NCBI RefSeq assembly: GCF_029893355.1
Contig: NZ_JARZAI010000020.1
Coordinates: 62,001 to 126,000 of the forward strand
From: Kitasatospora sp. MAA4
Lineage (GTDB): Bacteria > Actinomycetota > Actinomycetes > Streptomycetales > Streptomycetaceae
Direction of reading: 5' to 3'
DNA: 64,000 bases
Under the pieces are notes generated by a model, which was given only the letters and a program-made list of their open reading frames with translations, made no database searches and was not told the origin of the DNA. The translations under genes and the position numbers were made by a program. Positions 32,602 through 42,331 of the stretch are shown here, piece by piece (the stretch's first letter is position 1; each line of letters starts with the position of its first letter).

Positions 32602-34503
32602 ATGACGAAACCGGCAGGACCACGAAGGGCAAGGACGGCGGCGGTACTTCTCGCCGTGCTGGCGGCGACCGCTGCGTGCACGAGCAGCAGCGGTGGGGGG
32701 AACCCCGTCAGCGGCCCGACCGGTGCTCCGGTCAAGGGTGGTGTGGTGCGCTACGCGGAGTCGCCGTCCACCTTCCCGGACGCGATCTGGCCGTTCGACA
32801 CCGCCGCGCAGATCAGCACGATCAACACCGGCCAGTTCCAGCAGTTGTTCTACCGGCCGTTGTACTACTGGGGGTTGAACGACAAGGTCAGCCTGGACCC
32901 CGAGGTCTCGCTGGCCGACACCCCGACCTGGAGTGCGGACGGCAAGACCGTCACCATCCAGATGAAGCCGTGGAAGTGGTCCAACGGCGAGACCATCACC
33001 GCCCAGGACGTGATGTTCTGGGTGAACATGGCCAAGGCCGAGACGGCCAACAGCGCGTACTACACCCCGCCGAACCCGTCGATCGGCGCCAAGTACTTCC
33101 CGGACAACGTGGCGAGCGCGACCGCCGCCGGGCAGACCCTGACGATGACGCTGAACACCCCGGTCAGCGAGAGCTGGTTCCTGGACGACGAGCTCAGCCA
33201 GATCACCCCGATGCCCCTGGCCTGGGACGTCACCGGCGCCACCAGCAAGGGTAGTTGCGCCACCGACGCGTTCGGCTCGGACGCCGCCACGACCGACTGC
33301 ACCGCCGACTACACCTACCTCAGCAAGCAGTCGACGGCCGGCAGCACCTACACCACCAGCCCGCTCTGGACCGTCGTCAACGGCCCCTGGAAGCTCAAGA
33401 GTTACGACGGCACCTCCGGCGCCTACGACATCGTGCCGAACGCCGCGTACTCCGGGCCGCAGAAGCCGTACCTGGACGAGGTCGACTTCGTCCCGTACAC
33501 CGCGGCCACCGCCGAGTACGCGGACCTGAAGGCCGGCAGCTCCGGTGCCAACGCCATCAACTTCGGCTACCTGCCCGCCGAGGACGCCCCGGTCTACAAC
33601 GCCAAGAACCCGGATGCCGGCAACCCGCTGAGCAGCGGCGGCTACTACATCCCCGCGCCGACCTACCTGGACGAGATCTCGTACTACCAGATCAACTTCG
33701 CCAACCCGACGGTGGGACCGCTCTTCAAGCAGAGCTACTTCACCAAGGCGATCCAGGACACCGTGGACCAGCAGGGCATCATCAACGGCATCTACAAGGG
33801 CTGGGGCTACCCGAGCACCGGCGCCGTGCCCAGCATCCCGGCCGGTAACCCGCTCTCCCCGAAGGCCGCCTCCGAGCAGGCCGTCTTCGACACGGCGGCT
33901 GCCAAGAAGCTGCTGAGCGACCACGGTTGGAACACCAGCTCGACCCCGGCCGTCTGCGCGAGCCCGGGCACCGGCGCCAACCAGTGCGGTCCCGGTGTCG
34001 TCGCCGGCGCCAAGGCCGCCTTCTCGCTGGACTACCCGTCCGGCTCGGCCGCGCTGGACACCATGTCCGCGGACCTGAAGTCCGACGCCGCCAAGGCCGG
34101 CATCGACATCACCATGGTCAGCAAGACCCAGAACACCATCGGCAACGAGGGCGTCGCCTGCGCCCCCAGCGCGCCGGCCGGCTGCCAGTGGCAGGGCCTG
34201 CTCTTCGGCGGCTGGGTCTACGAGCCCGACTACGCCCCCACCGGTGACGCACTCTTCGCCACCGGCGCCGGCCCGAACGTCTGGGGCTTCTCCGACCCGA
34301 AGCTCGACCAGCTGATCGTCAAGACCACGACCGGCAGCGACACCAAGGACATGTACGCCTACGAGGACTACATCGCGGGCGAGCAGCCGGTCATCTACAA
34401 CCCCAACCCGCTGGCGATCGCCGAGGTCAGCAAGAACCTGCACGTGGACGCGGGCGACCCGTTCCAGGGGTACGAGCCGGAGTACTGGTACTACACCAAA
34501 TGA
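32602..34503 (+). CDS. ABC importer substrate-binding lipoprotein (family 5, peptide/nickel type)
   Basis: A 633-residue extracellular lipoprotein. The signal peptide ends in the lipobox LAATAAC with lipidated Cys26. The mature part is a family 5 (DppA/OppA) binding protein: WSADGKTVTIQMKPWKWSNG and TAQDVMFWVNM are the classic SBP_bac_5 motif, and FTKAIQDTVDQQGIINGIY the second conserved block. It captures an oligopeptide or other solute for the permeases encoded next. ATG 32602 is chosen because only it yields a proper lipoprotein signal. In Streptomyces such importers include BldK; orthology is not shown. Confidence 0.9.
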   Translation: MTKPAGPRRARTAAVLLAVLAATAACTSSSGGGNPVSGPTGAPVKGGVVRYAESPSTFPDAIWPFDTAAQISTINTGQFQQLFYRPLYYWGLNDKVSLDPEVSLADTPTWSADGKTVTIQMKPWKWSNGETITAQDVMFWVNMAKAETANSAYYTPPNPSIGAKYFPDNVASATAAGQTLTMTLNTPVSESWFLDDELSQITPMPLAWDVTGATSKGSCATDAFGSDAATTDCTADYTYLSKQSTAGSTYTTSPLWTVVNGPWKLKSYDGTSGAYDIVPNAAYSGPQKPYLDEVDFVPYTAATAEYADLKAGSSGANAINFGYLPAEDAPVYNAKNPDAGNPLSSGGYYIPAPTYLDEISYYQINFANPTVGPLFKQSYFTKAIQDTVDQQGIINGIYKGWGYPSTGAVPSIPAGNPLSPKAASEQAVFDTAAAKKLLSDHGWNTSSTPAVCASPGTGANQCGPGVVAGAKAAFSLDYPSGSAALDTMSADLKSDAAKAGIDITMVSKTQNTIGNEGVACAPSAPAGCQWQGLLFGGWVYEPDYAPTGDALFATGAGPNVWGFSDPKLDQLIVKTTTGSDTKDMYAYEDYIAGEQPVIYNPNPLAIAEVSKNLHVDAGDPFQGYEPEYWYYTK

Positions 34504-34549
34504 CGAATGACAGCACGCGGGTCATCGCGGTCCCCTTCGGGGGGCCGCG

Positions 34550-35494
34550 GTGACGGCCTACCTCTTCCGGCGGCTTCTGCAGTCCGTGGTCACGGTGTTC
34601 ATCGTCACCATCGTCTCCTTCGGCCTGATGAAGCTCATGCCGGGCGGCCCGGTCCGAGCGATCCTCGGTACCCACGCCACCCCGGCCAACATCGCCCACC
34701 TGACACAGCAGATGGGCCTTGACCGCCCGCTCTACGTGCAGTACTGGACCTGGCTCGACGGTCTGCTGCACGGCAACCTGGGCTTCGACTACATCGTGCA
34801 ACGCCCCATCTCCGACCTGCTGTTCAACGCGCTGGGCGCCTCCGCCTACATCGTCGGCGCCTCGCTGCTGCTGGCCCTGCTCATCGCGATCCCGATGGGC
34901 ATGATCCAGGCCACCCGGCGCAACAGCGTGCTCGACCACGCCTTCACGGTGTTCTCCTTCGTGGCGTACGGCATCCCGACCTTCTTCATCGGCTTCCTGA
35001 TCCAGCAGTGGTTCGAGGACGACCTCCAGTGGGTCTCGGTGCAGAACCAGGTCTCCACCTTCGGCGCGGCGCTGACCCACCCCGAGGCCGTCTGCCTGCC
35101 GGTGCTGACCCTGACGATCACCACGGTGGCCGGCTACAGCCGCTACATGCGCTCCGGGGTCCTGGACCAGATCACCCAGGAGTACGTGCGCACCGCGAAG
35201 GCCAAGGGCGCCTCGATGCGCCGCACGATGTACGCCCACGTGCTGCGCAACGCGCTGATCCCGATGGTCACCCTGATCGGCCTCTCGCTGCCCATCCTGG
35301 TCGGCGGCTCGCTGATCGTGGAGTTCGTCTTCAACATCCAGGGCATCGGCCTGCTGACCACCCGCGCGGCCCTGCAGAACGACTACGGCATCACCCTGGC
35401 GGCCACCCTGCTGACGGCGGTGGTCACCGTGATCGGCTCGCTGGTGGCCGACGTCAGCTACGCGGTGCTGGACCCACGAGTGAGGCTGACCTGA
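34550..35494 (+). CDS. ABC importer permease (DppB/OppB type)
   Basis: A 314-residue permease with six membrane helices. It opens TAYLFRRLLQSVVTVFIVTI, as DppB proteins do, and has the EAA loop RTAKAKGASMRRTMYAHVLRN that contacts the ATPase, and a C-terminal DPRVRL. GTG 34550 starts 46 nt after the binding-protein stop. Its stop overlaps the next ATG (TGATG). Confidence 0.9.
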   Translation: MTAYLFRRLLQSVVTVFIVTIVSFGLMKLMPGGPVRAILGTHATPANIAHLTQQMGLDRPLYVQYWTWLDGLLHGNLGFDYIVQRPISDLLFNALGASAYIVGASLLLALLIAIPMGMIQATRRNSVLDHAFTVFSFVAYGIPTFFIGFLIQQWFEDDLQWVSVQNQVSTFGAALTHPEAVCLPVLTLTITTVAGYSRYMRSGVLDQITQEYVRTAKAKGASMRRTMYAHVLRNALIPMVTLIGLSLPILVGGSLIVEFVFNIQGIGLLTTRAALQNDYGITLAATLLTAVVTVIGSLVADVSYAVLDPRVRLT

Positions 35495-36411
35495 TGACGC
35501 TCGCACCCGAAACGACGGCCGAGCCGCCCGCGGCCGCGCCCGGCACCGAACTCGCCGAGCCCCCGCGCTCGATGCTCCGGCGCGGCTGGGAGGTCTTCTC
35601 CGAGAACAAGCTGGCCCTGGTCGCCGTCGGCGTCCTGGTGCTGATCATCGGCTTCTGCTTCCTCGGCCCGCTCTTCTACCACTCCGACACTTCGGTGGTG
35701 GACCTGTCCGCCGTCACGAAGCCGCCCGGCGCCGGGCACCCGCTCGGCACCGACAACGACGGCATCGACGAGCTCGGCAAGATGATGGTCGGCGGCCAGA
35801 CCAGCCTGGAGATCGGTCTGGCGGCGGGTTCGATCGCCGCCATCGCCGGCGCCCTGTACGGCGCGGTCTCCGGCTTCGTCGGCGGCTGGATCGACGCGCT
35901 GATGATGCGTGTGATCGACTCCCTGATGTCATTCCCGCTGATCTTCCTGCTGATCTACCTCAGCAGCGTCTACGGCAAGAGCAAGGGCATGCTGATCCTG
36001 GAGGTGGGCCTCACCTCGTGGTTCGGCATCACCCGCCTGGTCCGCGGCGAGGCCCTGGCGATCAAGGTCCGGGACTACGTGGACGCCTCGCGGATGATGG
36101 GGGCCGGCGGCACCCGGATCATCTTCAAGCACATCCTGCCCAACACCATCGGCACCACGATCGTGAACACGACGTTCTCGATCGCCGACGCGGTCTTCGC
36201 GCTCTCCACCCTCAGCTACATCGGGCTCGGGTTGCAGGCGCCGAACAACGACCTGGGCGGGATGCTCGACGTCGGCACCAACTACGCGGGCCAGGGCTAC
36301 TGGTGGATGATCTACCCGCCGGCCGTGGTGATCATCCTGATCATCCTGAGCTTCAACGTGATCGGCGACGCGCTGCGCGACGCCTTCGAATCCCGACTGC
36401 AGAAGCGGTGA
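35494..36411 (+). CDS. ABC importer permease (DppC/OppC type)
   Basis: A 305-residue permease. A 40-residue Pro/Ala-rich cytoplasmic tail leads into helix 1 (LALVAVGVLVLIIGFCFLGP), then the DppC-type periplasmic segment HPLGTDNDGIDELGKMM and the EAA loop DYVDASRMMGAGGTRIIFKH. It ends with IGDALRDAFESRLQKR, typical of DppC. It shares the TGATG overlap with the DppB-type gene and is 4 nt from the ATPase gene, so stoichiometric translation is expected. Confidence 0.9.
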   Translation: MTLAPETTAEPPAAAPGTELAEPPRSMLRRGWEVFSENKLALVAVGVLVLIIGFCFLGPLFYHSDTSVVDLSAVTKPPGAGHPLGTDNDGIDELGKMMVGGQTSLEIGLAAGSIAAIAGALYGAVSGFVGGWIDALMMRVIDSLMSFPLIFLLIYLSSVYGKSKGMLILEVGLTSWFGITRLVRGEALAIKVRDYVDASRMMGAGGTRIIFKHILPNTIGTTIVNTTFSIADAVFALSTLSYIGLGLQAPNNDLGGMLDVGTNYAGQGYWWMIYPPAVVIILIILSFNVIGDALRDAFESRLQKR

Positions 36412-36415
36412 TCCC

Positions 36416-38488
36416 GTGGCACTGCTAGAAGTAATCGGCCTGCGCACCGAGATCCGGTTGAAGCGCTCGGTCGTCCACGCGTTGGACGGCATCAACCTCA
36501 GCGTCGATGCGGGGGAAACCCTCGGCATCGTGGGCGAGTCCGGCTGCGGCAAGACCATGACCGCGATGTCGATCATGCAACTGCTGCCCAACGGCGGCAC
36601 GGTGGTGGGCGGGCAGATCCGGCTGGACGGCCGCGACCTGCTCTCGCTGAGCCCCGAGGAGATGGACTCGGTCCGCGGCAACGACATCGGCATGATCTTC
36701 CAGGACCCGACCACGTCGCTCAACCCGACGATGACCATCGGCCGGCAGATCTCCGAGTCGGTGCGGATCCACCGCGGGGCCTCCAAGAAGGAGGCGCACG
36801 AACGCGCCGTCGAGGCGCTGTCGCTGGTCGGCATGCCCAGTCCGAAACAGCGCGCGCTGGTCTACCCGCACGAGCTGTCCGGCGGCATGCGCCAGCGCGC
36901 CATGATCGCCATGGCGCTGGCCAACGAGCCGAAGCTGCTCATCGCCGACGAGCCCACGACCGCGCTGGACGTCACCATCCAGAAGCAGATCCTGGAGCTG
37001 ATCGACAACCTGAAGCAGCAGCTCGGGATGGCGGTCATCCTGGTCACCCACGACCTGGGCGTGATCGCGGGCCGGGCGGACAAGATCGCCGTCATGTACG
37101 CGGGCAAGGTCGTGGAGACCACCAGCACCAGGGCGCTCTTCGCCAACCCGCGGCACCCGTACACCGAGGCGCTGTTCGCGTCGCTGCCCGAGCGCAGCGC
37201 CGAGTCCGGGGAACGGCTCTACTCGATCCCCGGCCTGCCGCCGGACCTGACGAAGCCGCCGGCCGGCTGCCGGTTCGCCGCGCGCTGCCGCTACGCCACC
37301 GACGAGTGCCGGACGTCCGAGCCGCCGCTGGCCGGGACGGTCGAGGAGCACCGCTTCGCCTGCTTCCTGCCGGTCGGCGAGCCCGTCTACCGCACCGAGG
37401 CGGCCCCCGTCGCCGCGACGGCCGTGGCCACCGAGCGGGTCCGCGTATCGCGCGACAGCACGCTGACCGAGCCGCTGCTGCGCATCGAGGGCCTGGTCAA
37501 GGACTACCCGGTGACCGCCGGCCTGGTGCTGCGCCGCAACGTCGGCTCGGTCAGCGCGGTGGCGGACGTGTCCCTGACGGTGCACCAGGGCGAGACTGTC
37601 GGCCTGGTCGGCGAGTCCGGCTGCGGCAAGACCACCGTCGGCAAGCTCATCGTCGGCCTGGAGAAACCCACCGGCGGCAGCCTGCTCTTCCAGGACAGGG
37701 ACCTGGCGCAGGCCCCGCGGGCCGAACGCCGGCACCTGCGCCGCGACGTCCAGCTGATGTTCCAGGACTCGTACGCGGCGATGAACCCGCGCATGATGGT
37801 GCGCTCGGTGATGCGCGAGCCGCTGGACATCCACCGGGTCGACAGCCCGGCCGAGCGCGACCGGCGGATCAGGGAGATCTTCGACCTGGTCGGCCTGCCG
37901 CTCAGCGCCCTGGACCGCTATCCGCACGAGTTCTCCGGCGGGCAGCGCCAACGCGTCGGGCTCGCCCGCGCGCTCGCGCTGCGGCCCAAGCTGATCGTCG
38001 CGGACGAGCCGGTCTCGGCGCTGGACGTGTCGATCCAGTCGCAGGTGCTGAACCTGATGCGGGACCTTCAGGGCGAGCTCGGCCTGTCGTACCTGTTCAT
38101 CTCGCACGACCTGTCGGTGATCCGGTACCTGTCCGACCGGATCGGCGTGATGTACCTGGGCAAGCTGGTGGAGATCGGCCCGGCGGAGTCGGTGTACGCC
38201 AACCCGGTGCACCACTACACCCGCGGCCTGCTCGACACCATCCCGGTGGCCGACCCGGCGGTGGAGGCGGCCAAGAGCAGCCAGGGCATCGCCGGGGAAC
38301 TGCCCTCCGCGATCGACCCGCCCTCCGGCTGCCGGTTCCGCACCCGCTGCCCGGCCGCGCAGGAGATCTGCGCCAGGGTCGAGCCCAAGCTCGCGCCGTA
38401 CGGTCCCGACAACCACCTCGCGGCCTGCCACCTGCCGCTGCGGCCCGCCGCGGCGGCCGCCCAGGAGGTGGCGCCGGCCCTGGTGTGA
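36416..38488 (+). CDS. Fused double ATPase (DppD-DppF type) of the ABC importer
   Basis: A 690-residue protein with two complete ATPase domains. The first half has Walker A GESGCGKT (about residue 40), signature [12 protein letters not shown] and Walker [10 protein letters not shown]. The second half repeats GESGCGKT (about 398), [12 protein letters not shown] and LIVADEPVS. Each half ends with an oligopeptide-transporter C-terminal Cys segment ([30 protein letters not shown]), likely an iron-sulfur or metal site as in DppD. Two genes are separate in many bacteria, while fused forms are also known. GTG start 4 nt after the permease; a strong hairpin follows. Confidence 0.9.
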   Translation: MALLEVIGLRTEIRLKRSVVHALDGINLSVDAGETLGIVGESGCGKTMTAMSIMQLLPNGGTVVGGQIRLDGRDLLSLSPEEMDSVRGNDIGMIFQDPTTSLNPTMTIGRQISESVRIHRGASKKEAHERAVEALSLVGMPSPKQRALVYPHELSGGMRQRAMIAMALANEPKLLIADEPTTALDVTIQKQILELIDNLKQQLGMAVILVTHDLGVIAGRADKIAVMYAGKVVETTSTRALFANPRHPYTEALFASLPERSAESGERLYSIPGLPPDLTKPPAGCRFAARCRYATDECRTSEPPLAGTVEEHRFACFLPVGEPVYRTEAAPVAATAVATERVRVSRDSTLTEPLLRIEGLVKDYPVTAGLVLRRNVGSVSAVADVSLTVHQGETVGLVGESGCGKTTVGKLIVGLEKPTGGSLLFQDRDLAQAPRAERRHLRRDVQLMFQDSYAAMNPRMMVRSVMREPLDIHRVDSPAERDRRIREIFDLVGLPLSALDRYPHEFSGGQRQRVGLARALALRPKLIVADEPVSALDVSIQSQVLNLMRDLQGELGLSYLFISHDLSVIRYLSDRIGVMYLGKLVEIGPAESVYANPVHHYTRGLLDTIPVADPAVEAAKSSQGIAGELPSAIDPPSGCRFRTRCPAAQEICARVEPKLAPYGPDNHLAACHLPLRPAAAAAQEVAPALV

Positions 38489-38500
38489 CGCACGGGTACG

Positions 38501-38540
38501 CGTGTTCCGGCCGCCGCGAGGTGTCGGCGGCCGGAACACG
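38501..38540. terminator. Terminator of the ABC importer operon
   Basis: A 16-bp perfect stem (38501-38516 with 38525-38540, CGTGTTCCGGCCGCCG and its complement) and an 8-nt loop, 12 bp after the ATPase stop. Confidence 0.85.
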
Positions 38541-38591
38541 GGCCAGGATGATCGGTGACAGGCTCAAGACTTCTGCACCGGGAGGTGGCCC

Positions 38592-39509
38592 GTGAACACC
38601 GTGGCGGCTGTGCTGTTCGCCCTGCTGACCACCCTCAGCAACGCGCTGGCGACCGTGCTCCAGCGCAAGGCCGCCCGCCGGGTGCCGGACGCCGACGGTC
38701 TGCGGTGGAGCCTGATCACCCGGCTGGTACACCAGCGGGTCTGGCTGGCCGGCATCGCGGCGGTCGGCGCGGCGGCCTGCTTCCAGGCGCTGGCGCTGGC
38801 CAACGGACCGCTCTCGGTGGTGCAGCCGGTCTTCGTGCTGGAGCTCCCGGCGGCGCTGCTGCTCGCCGGGGTGATCCTGCACCGCAGGCTGCCCTCCGAG
38901 GTGTGGCGGGCGACGGCCTGCATCACCGCAGGCCTGGGGGTCGCGCTCTGGGCCGCCTCGCCGAGCGAGGGCCACGCCGCCGACGCGGTGCCGGCCGGCC
39001 GCTGGCTGCTGGTGCTGGTCTGCTGCCTGTCGACGGCGGCCGCGCTCACCGCCCTCGCGGCGGCGCGCGGGCCCGGAGCCGTCCGGGCGGCGAGCCTGGG
39101 GATGGCCGCGGCGGTCTGCTACGCGCTGACCGCGGCGCTGCTCAAGACCTCGGCGCTGCGCTGGGAGGCGGACGGCGCGGCCGGATTCTTCACCGCCTGG
39201 CAGACGTACGGCTTCGCCGCGGTGGGCGTGGCGGCGCTGTTCCTGCTGCAGAACGCGTTGCAGTCCGGGTCGCTGGTCTTCTCCCAGCCCGCGCTGACCC
39301 TGGGCGACGCCGGCACCAGCATCGCGCTGGGCGTGGTCCTGTACGGCGAGCGGATCCGCGGCGGCTGGTGGGCCGCGGTGGAGCTGGCCGGCGCGGGCCT
39401 GATCCTGGCCGGTCTGGTGCTGCTCAGCCGCTCCCCACTGGCCCACGAGCTGACCGCGCCGGATCCGCAGGCCGAGGCGGCGCGGCCGCAGCCGGCCAAC
39501 AACCACTGA
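38592..39509 (+). CDS. DMT-superfamily (EamA-like) transporter
   Basis: A 305-residue membrane protein with nine or ten helices. VLFALLTTLSNALATVLQRK and FQALALANGPLSVVQPVFVL are typical of the DMT branch found in actinobacteria, with the second repeat giving LQNALQSGSLVFSQPALTL and IALGVVLYGERI. Likely exports or imports a small metabolite; which is unknown. GTG start with GGGAGGTGG upstream. It precedes the canonical G6PDH by 72 nt, so the two may be co-transcribed. Confidence 0.85.
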   Translation: MNTVAAVLFALLTTLSNALATVLQRKAARRVPDADGLRWSLITRLVHQRVWLAGIAAVGAAACFQALALANGPLSVVQPVFVLELPAALLLAGVILHRRLPSEVWRATACITAGLGVALWAASPSEGHAADAVPAGRWLLVLVCCLSTAAALTALAAARGPGAVRAASLGMAAAVCYALTAALLKTSALRWEADGAAGFFTAWQTYGFAAVGVAALFLLQNALQSGSLVFSQPALTLGDAGTSIALGVVLYGERIRGGWWAAVELAGAGLILAGLVLLSRSPLAHELTAPDPQAEAARPQPANNH

Positions 39510-39581
39510 GCGCGCGGGCTGCCGGCAGGTACCGCACGATGGGAGGGCGGGGCCGAACGGCGGAAGGGCCAGGCAGCCACC

Positions 39582-41045
39582 ATGTCCGACGACAACGCAC
39601 GCCCGGCCGCAGACGCCCGTCCCGACGACCATGTGATCGTCCTGTTCGGCGCGACCGGTGACCTCGCCCGCCGCAAGCTGCTGCCCGGGCTGTTCCACCT
39701 CGCCCGGGCCGGCCTGCTGCCCGCCCGCTACCGGATCGTCGGCTCGGCGCCGGCGCAGTTCGCGCTGACCGACGAGGAGTTCCGCCGGCACGCCCGCCAG
39801 GCGGTGCAGGAGTTCGGCCTCAGCGCGCCGGACGGCACGGCCTGGCACGCTTTCGAGGCCGCGCTGAGCTTCGGCGCCGCCGACCCCGAGGACCCGCGGC
39901 CGCTGCTGGACGCCGTCCGGCACGCCGAACAGGCGCTGGGGGGCGAGCCGCGGCGGCTCTGCCACCTGGCGGTGCCGCCGGACGCCTTCCGCTCGGTGAT
40001 CGCGATGCTCGGCGACAGCGGGCTCGCCGAGCGCGCCCGGGTGATCGTCGAGAAGCCGTTCGGTACCGACCTGGCCTCGGCCCGGGCGCTCAACAACGCG
40101 GTGCACGCCGTCTTCGGGGAGGACCGGGTCTTTCGGATCGACCACTTCCTCGGCAAGGAGTCGGTGGACAACATCCTGGCGCTGCGCTTCGCCAACGGGC
40201 TCTTCGAACCGGTCTGGAACCGCTATCACATCAGCCACGTTCAGATCGACGTCCCCGAGACGATCGGGATCGAGGGGCGCGCGCAGTTCTTCGAACAGAC
40301 CGGCACCTACCGGGACATGATCGTCACCCACCTGTTCCAGCTGCTCGGCTTCGTCGCGATGGAACCGCCGACCTCGCTCGCCGCCAAGCCGCTGCGCGAC
40401 GAGACCGCGAAGGTCTTCGAGGCTCTCGAACCGATCGACATCGCCCAGGTGGTGCGCGGGCAGTACACCGGCTACCGCCAGGAGCCCGGCGTCGACCCGG
40501 CGTCGCAGACCGAGACCTTCGTCGCGCTGCGCGCCATGGTCGACAACTGGCGCTGGGCCGGAGTCCCCTTCCACCTGCGGTCGGGGAAGTCGATGGGCCA
40601 GCGCCGCCAGGTCGTCACGCTGCACTTCCGCAAGCCGCCGCTGCGGATGTTCCCCAACTCCCTGGTCGGCCCGCACGCCCAGCGGCGCAACGCCCTGGTG
40701 ATCGACTTCGACGACCCCGGCTGGATCAGCGTCCGCTTCCTGGCCAAGGAGCCCGGCCCCGCCATGGACCTGGGCGCCGCCGAGATGACCTTCCGCTACG
40801 CCGACTCCTTCCGCAGCCGGCACGGCCTGGAGGGCTACGAACGACTGCTGCTGGACGCGATGCTCGGCAACCAGTCGCTGTTCACCCGCTCCGACGGGAT
40901 CGAGCGCCTGTGGGAGATCTCCGCCCCGCTGCTCGACAACCCACCGCCCGTCCAGCCCTACCCGCAAGGAAGTTGGGGCCCCGAGGCGATCCGCGACCAG
41001 ATCGCCCCGCACCACTGGTACCTCCCGGACGGCCACCAGGGGTAG
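39582..41045 (+). CDS. zwf: Glucose-6-phosphate dehydrogenase (canonical)
   Basis: A 487-residue G6PDH with all signatures: LFGATGDLARRKLLPGL for NADP binding, EKPFGTDLASA, and the substrate site RIDHFLGKESVDN with Lys192 intact. The conserved His of IVTHLFQLLGF serves as base. It oxidises glucose-6-phosphate to the 6-phosphogluconolactone, making NADPH. Unlike the usual streptomycete zwf genes it is not with tal, opcA or pgl, so it is an additional copy. The divergent paralogue at 5040 differs at the Lys site. Confidence 0.92.
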   Translation: MSDDNARPAADARPDDHVIVLFGATGDLARRKLLPGLFHLARAGLLPARYRIVGSAPAQFALTDEEFRRHARQAVQEFGLSAPDGTAWHAFEAALSFGAADPEDPRPLLDAVRHAEQALGGEPRRLCHLAVPPDAFRSVIAMLGDSGLAERARVIVEKPFGTDLASARALNNAVHAVFGEDRVFRIDHFLGKESVDNILALRFANGLFEPVWNRYHISHVQIDVPETIGIEGRAQFFEQTGTYRDMIVTHLFQLLGFVAMEPPTSLAAKPLRDETAKVFEALEPIDIAQVVRGQYTGYRQEPGVDPASQTETFVALRAMVDNWRWAGVPFHLRSGKSMGQRRQVVTLHFRKPPLRMFPNSLVGPHAQRRNALVIDFDDPGWISVRFLAKEPGPAMDLGAAEMTFRYADSFRSRHGLEGYERLLLDAMLGNQSLFTRSDGIERLWEISAPLLDNPPPVQPYPQGSWGPEAIRDQIAPHHWYLPDGHQG

Positions 41046-41066
41046 CCGTCCGGGGGGCTGCGCTCG

Positions 41067-42191
41067 TCAGAACGCGACGATGCCCTCGCCGCCGACCGCG
41101 TCGGGCACGGTCACCGAGTCCAGCGCGGTGAGCGAACCGTCGGCGTTGACCTGGAACTCGTCAACGATTCCGGCCGCGCCGGTCTGGACATAGAGGAAGC
41201 GGCCGTCCTCGGAGGCCGCGGAGTCGACGGTGCCCGGGTGGGTTGCGGTGTTCCCCAGCGGCTCAAGCACGCCGCGGTCGCCGATCCGGAAGCCGCTGAC
41301 CGTCCCGCTGCCCGCGTTGGAGGCGTAGACGGTGCGTCCGATCAGGGTGTCCCAGCAGGTGGCCGCCTGGCCGGTGAGCGCGGCGCCCGACTGGGTGGCG
41401 GTGCCGTCCGGGTTGACCATCACCGTCGCGACCGCGTTCGGTCCGGCCTGGGTGACCAGCAGGTGCGGGCCGTGCTGGACGAAGCCGAAGGGCACCGCTC
41501 CGGGCTGCACGGTGACCACCGGGGCGTCCGCGGGTGCGCCCTCGTGGTCGAGCGCGAAGACCAGCAGGCTGTTGCCGTTGGCCTTGGTGGTCACGACCAG
41601 CTGCGAGCCGTCCGCGGCGAACCCGACCTGGCCCGGGGTGTTGGTGAACTGCGGTGTGGCGTTCGGGTCCAGGCCCAGGCAGCGGTTCCAGTCGGTGCGC
41701 GGGCTCAGCCGGCGGTCGTGGACGGTGAAGCCCTGGATCGAGCCGCCGTCCAGCGCGTTCAGCACGTAGACGGTGTCCTCGTGCACGGCGACGCTGACCG
41801 GGAACCGGCCGCCGGAGCCGATGACCTGACGCTTCATCAGGTGCTCGCCGTCGACCGAGAAGACGGTGACGGTGTCGCTGCCGGCGTTCACCGCGTACAG
41901 CAGCGCATGGCGGGCGTCGTAGGTCAGCGACCCCTGCGAGGCCAGGTGGTCGACGACCGAGCCGTCCAGCACGCCGCCGAGGCCGCCGGTGTCGTAGCTG
42001 CCGGCGGCGGTCAACCGCCCGTCGTCCCCTCGGTGATAGGCGATGATCCGGTTGCCCGCGGGGTTGTCGGTCTGGACGAACACGGCGTGCCGGGCGCCGT
42101 GGTGATCGGCGGCGCCCGCCGCCGGGGCGAGGGCGGCGGTCGTCGCGAGCGCGGTCGCGGCGACGATTCCGAGTCGGGTGAGTGTCTGCAC
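41067..42191 (-). CDS. Secreted lactonase-type beta-propeller protein
   Basis: A 374-residue protein with a Sec signal peptide (residues 1-27) and about seven propeller blades with the repeating VYxxNAxxxTVTxF style (LLYAVNAGSDTVTVFSVDG, TVYASNAGSGTVSGFRIGD). This is the 6-phosphogluconolactonase/YncE-like fold (PF10282). Secretion argues against a pentose-phosphate role. GTG 42191 has a perfect AGGAGG 9 nt upstream; the open frame to 42278 is not used. Divergent from another secreted propeller. Confidence 0.85.
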   Translation of the reverse strand: MQTLTRLGIVAATALATTAALAPAAGAADHHGARHAVFVQTDNPAGNRIIAYHRGDDGRLTAAGSYDTGGLGGVLDGSVVDHLASQGSLTYDARHALLYAVNAGSDTVTVFSVDGEHLMKRQVIGSGGRFPVSVAVHEDTVYVLNALDGGSIQGFTVHDRRLSPRTDWNRCLGLDPNATPQFTNTPGQVGFAADGSQLVVTTKANGNSLLVFALDHEGAPADAPVVTVQPGAVPFGFVQHGPHLLVTQAGPNAVATVMVNPDGTATQSGAALTGQAATCWDTLIGRTVYASNAGSGTVSGFRIGDRGVLEPLGNTATHPGTVDSAASEDGRFLYVQTGAAGIVDEFQVNADGSLTALDSVTVPDAVGGEGIVAF

Positions 42192-42331
42192 GGGGAGCGG
42201 CCTCCTGGGGCGATGAGAGGGAACCGGCGCGGACACGACGCGCTGTGGCTGCGTCAGATCGCTGCGCCTGGATGTCAATGTATAGGACGGTATGTCCCAA
42301 ATGTTCGAGCCCCACCAGGAGGAAGCAGAGT

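Noticed and set aside
38097-41036. Long antisense frame opposite the ATPase end, DMT transporter and zwf
   Set aside because: No recognisable motif and complete overlap with conserved genes on the other strand.
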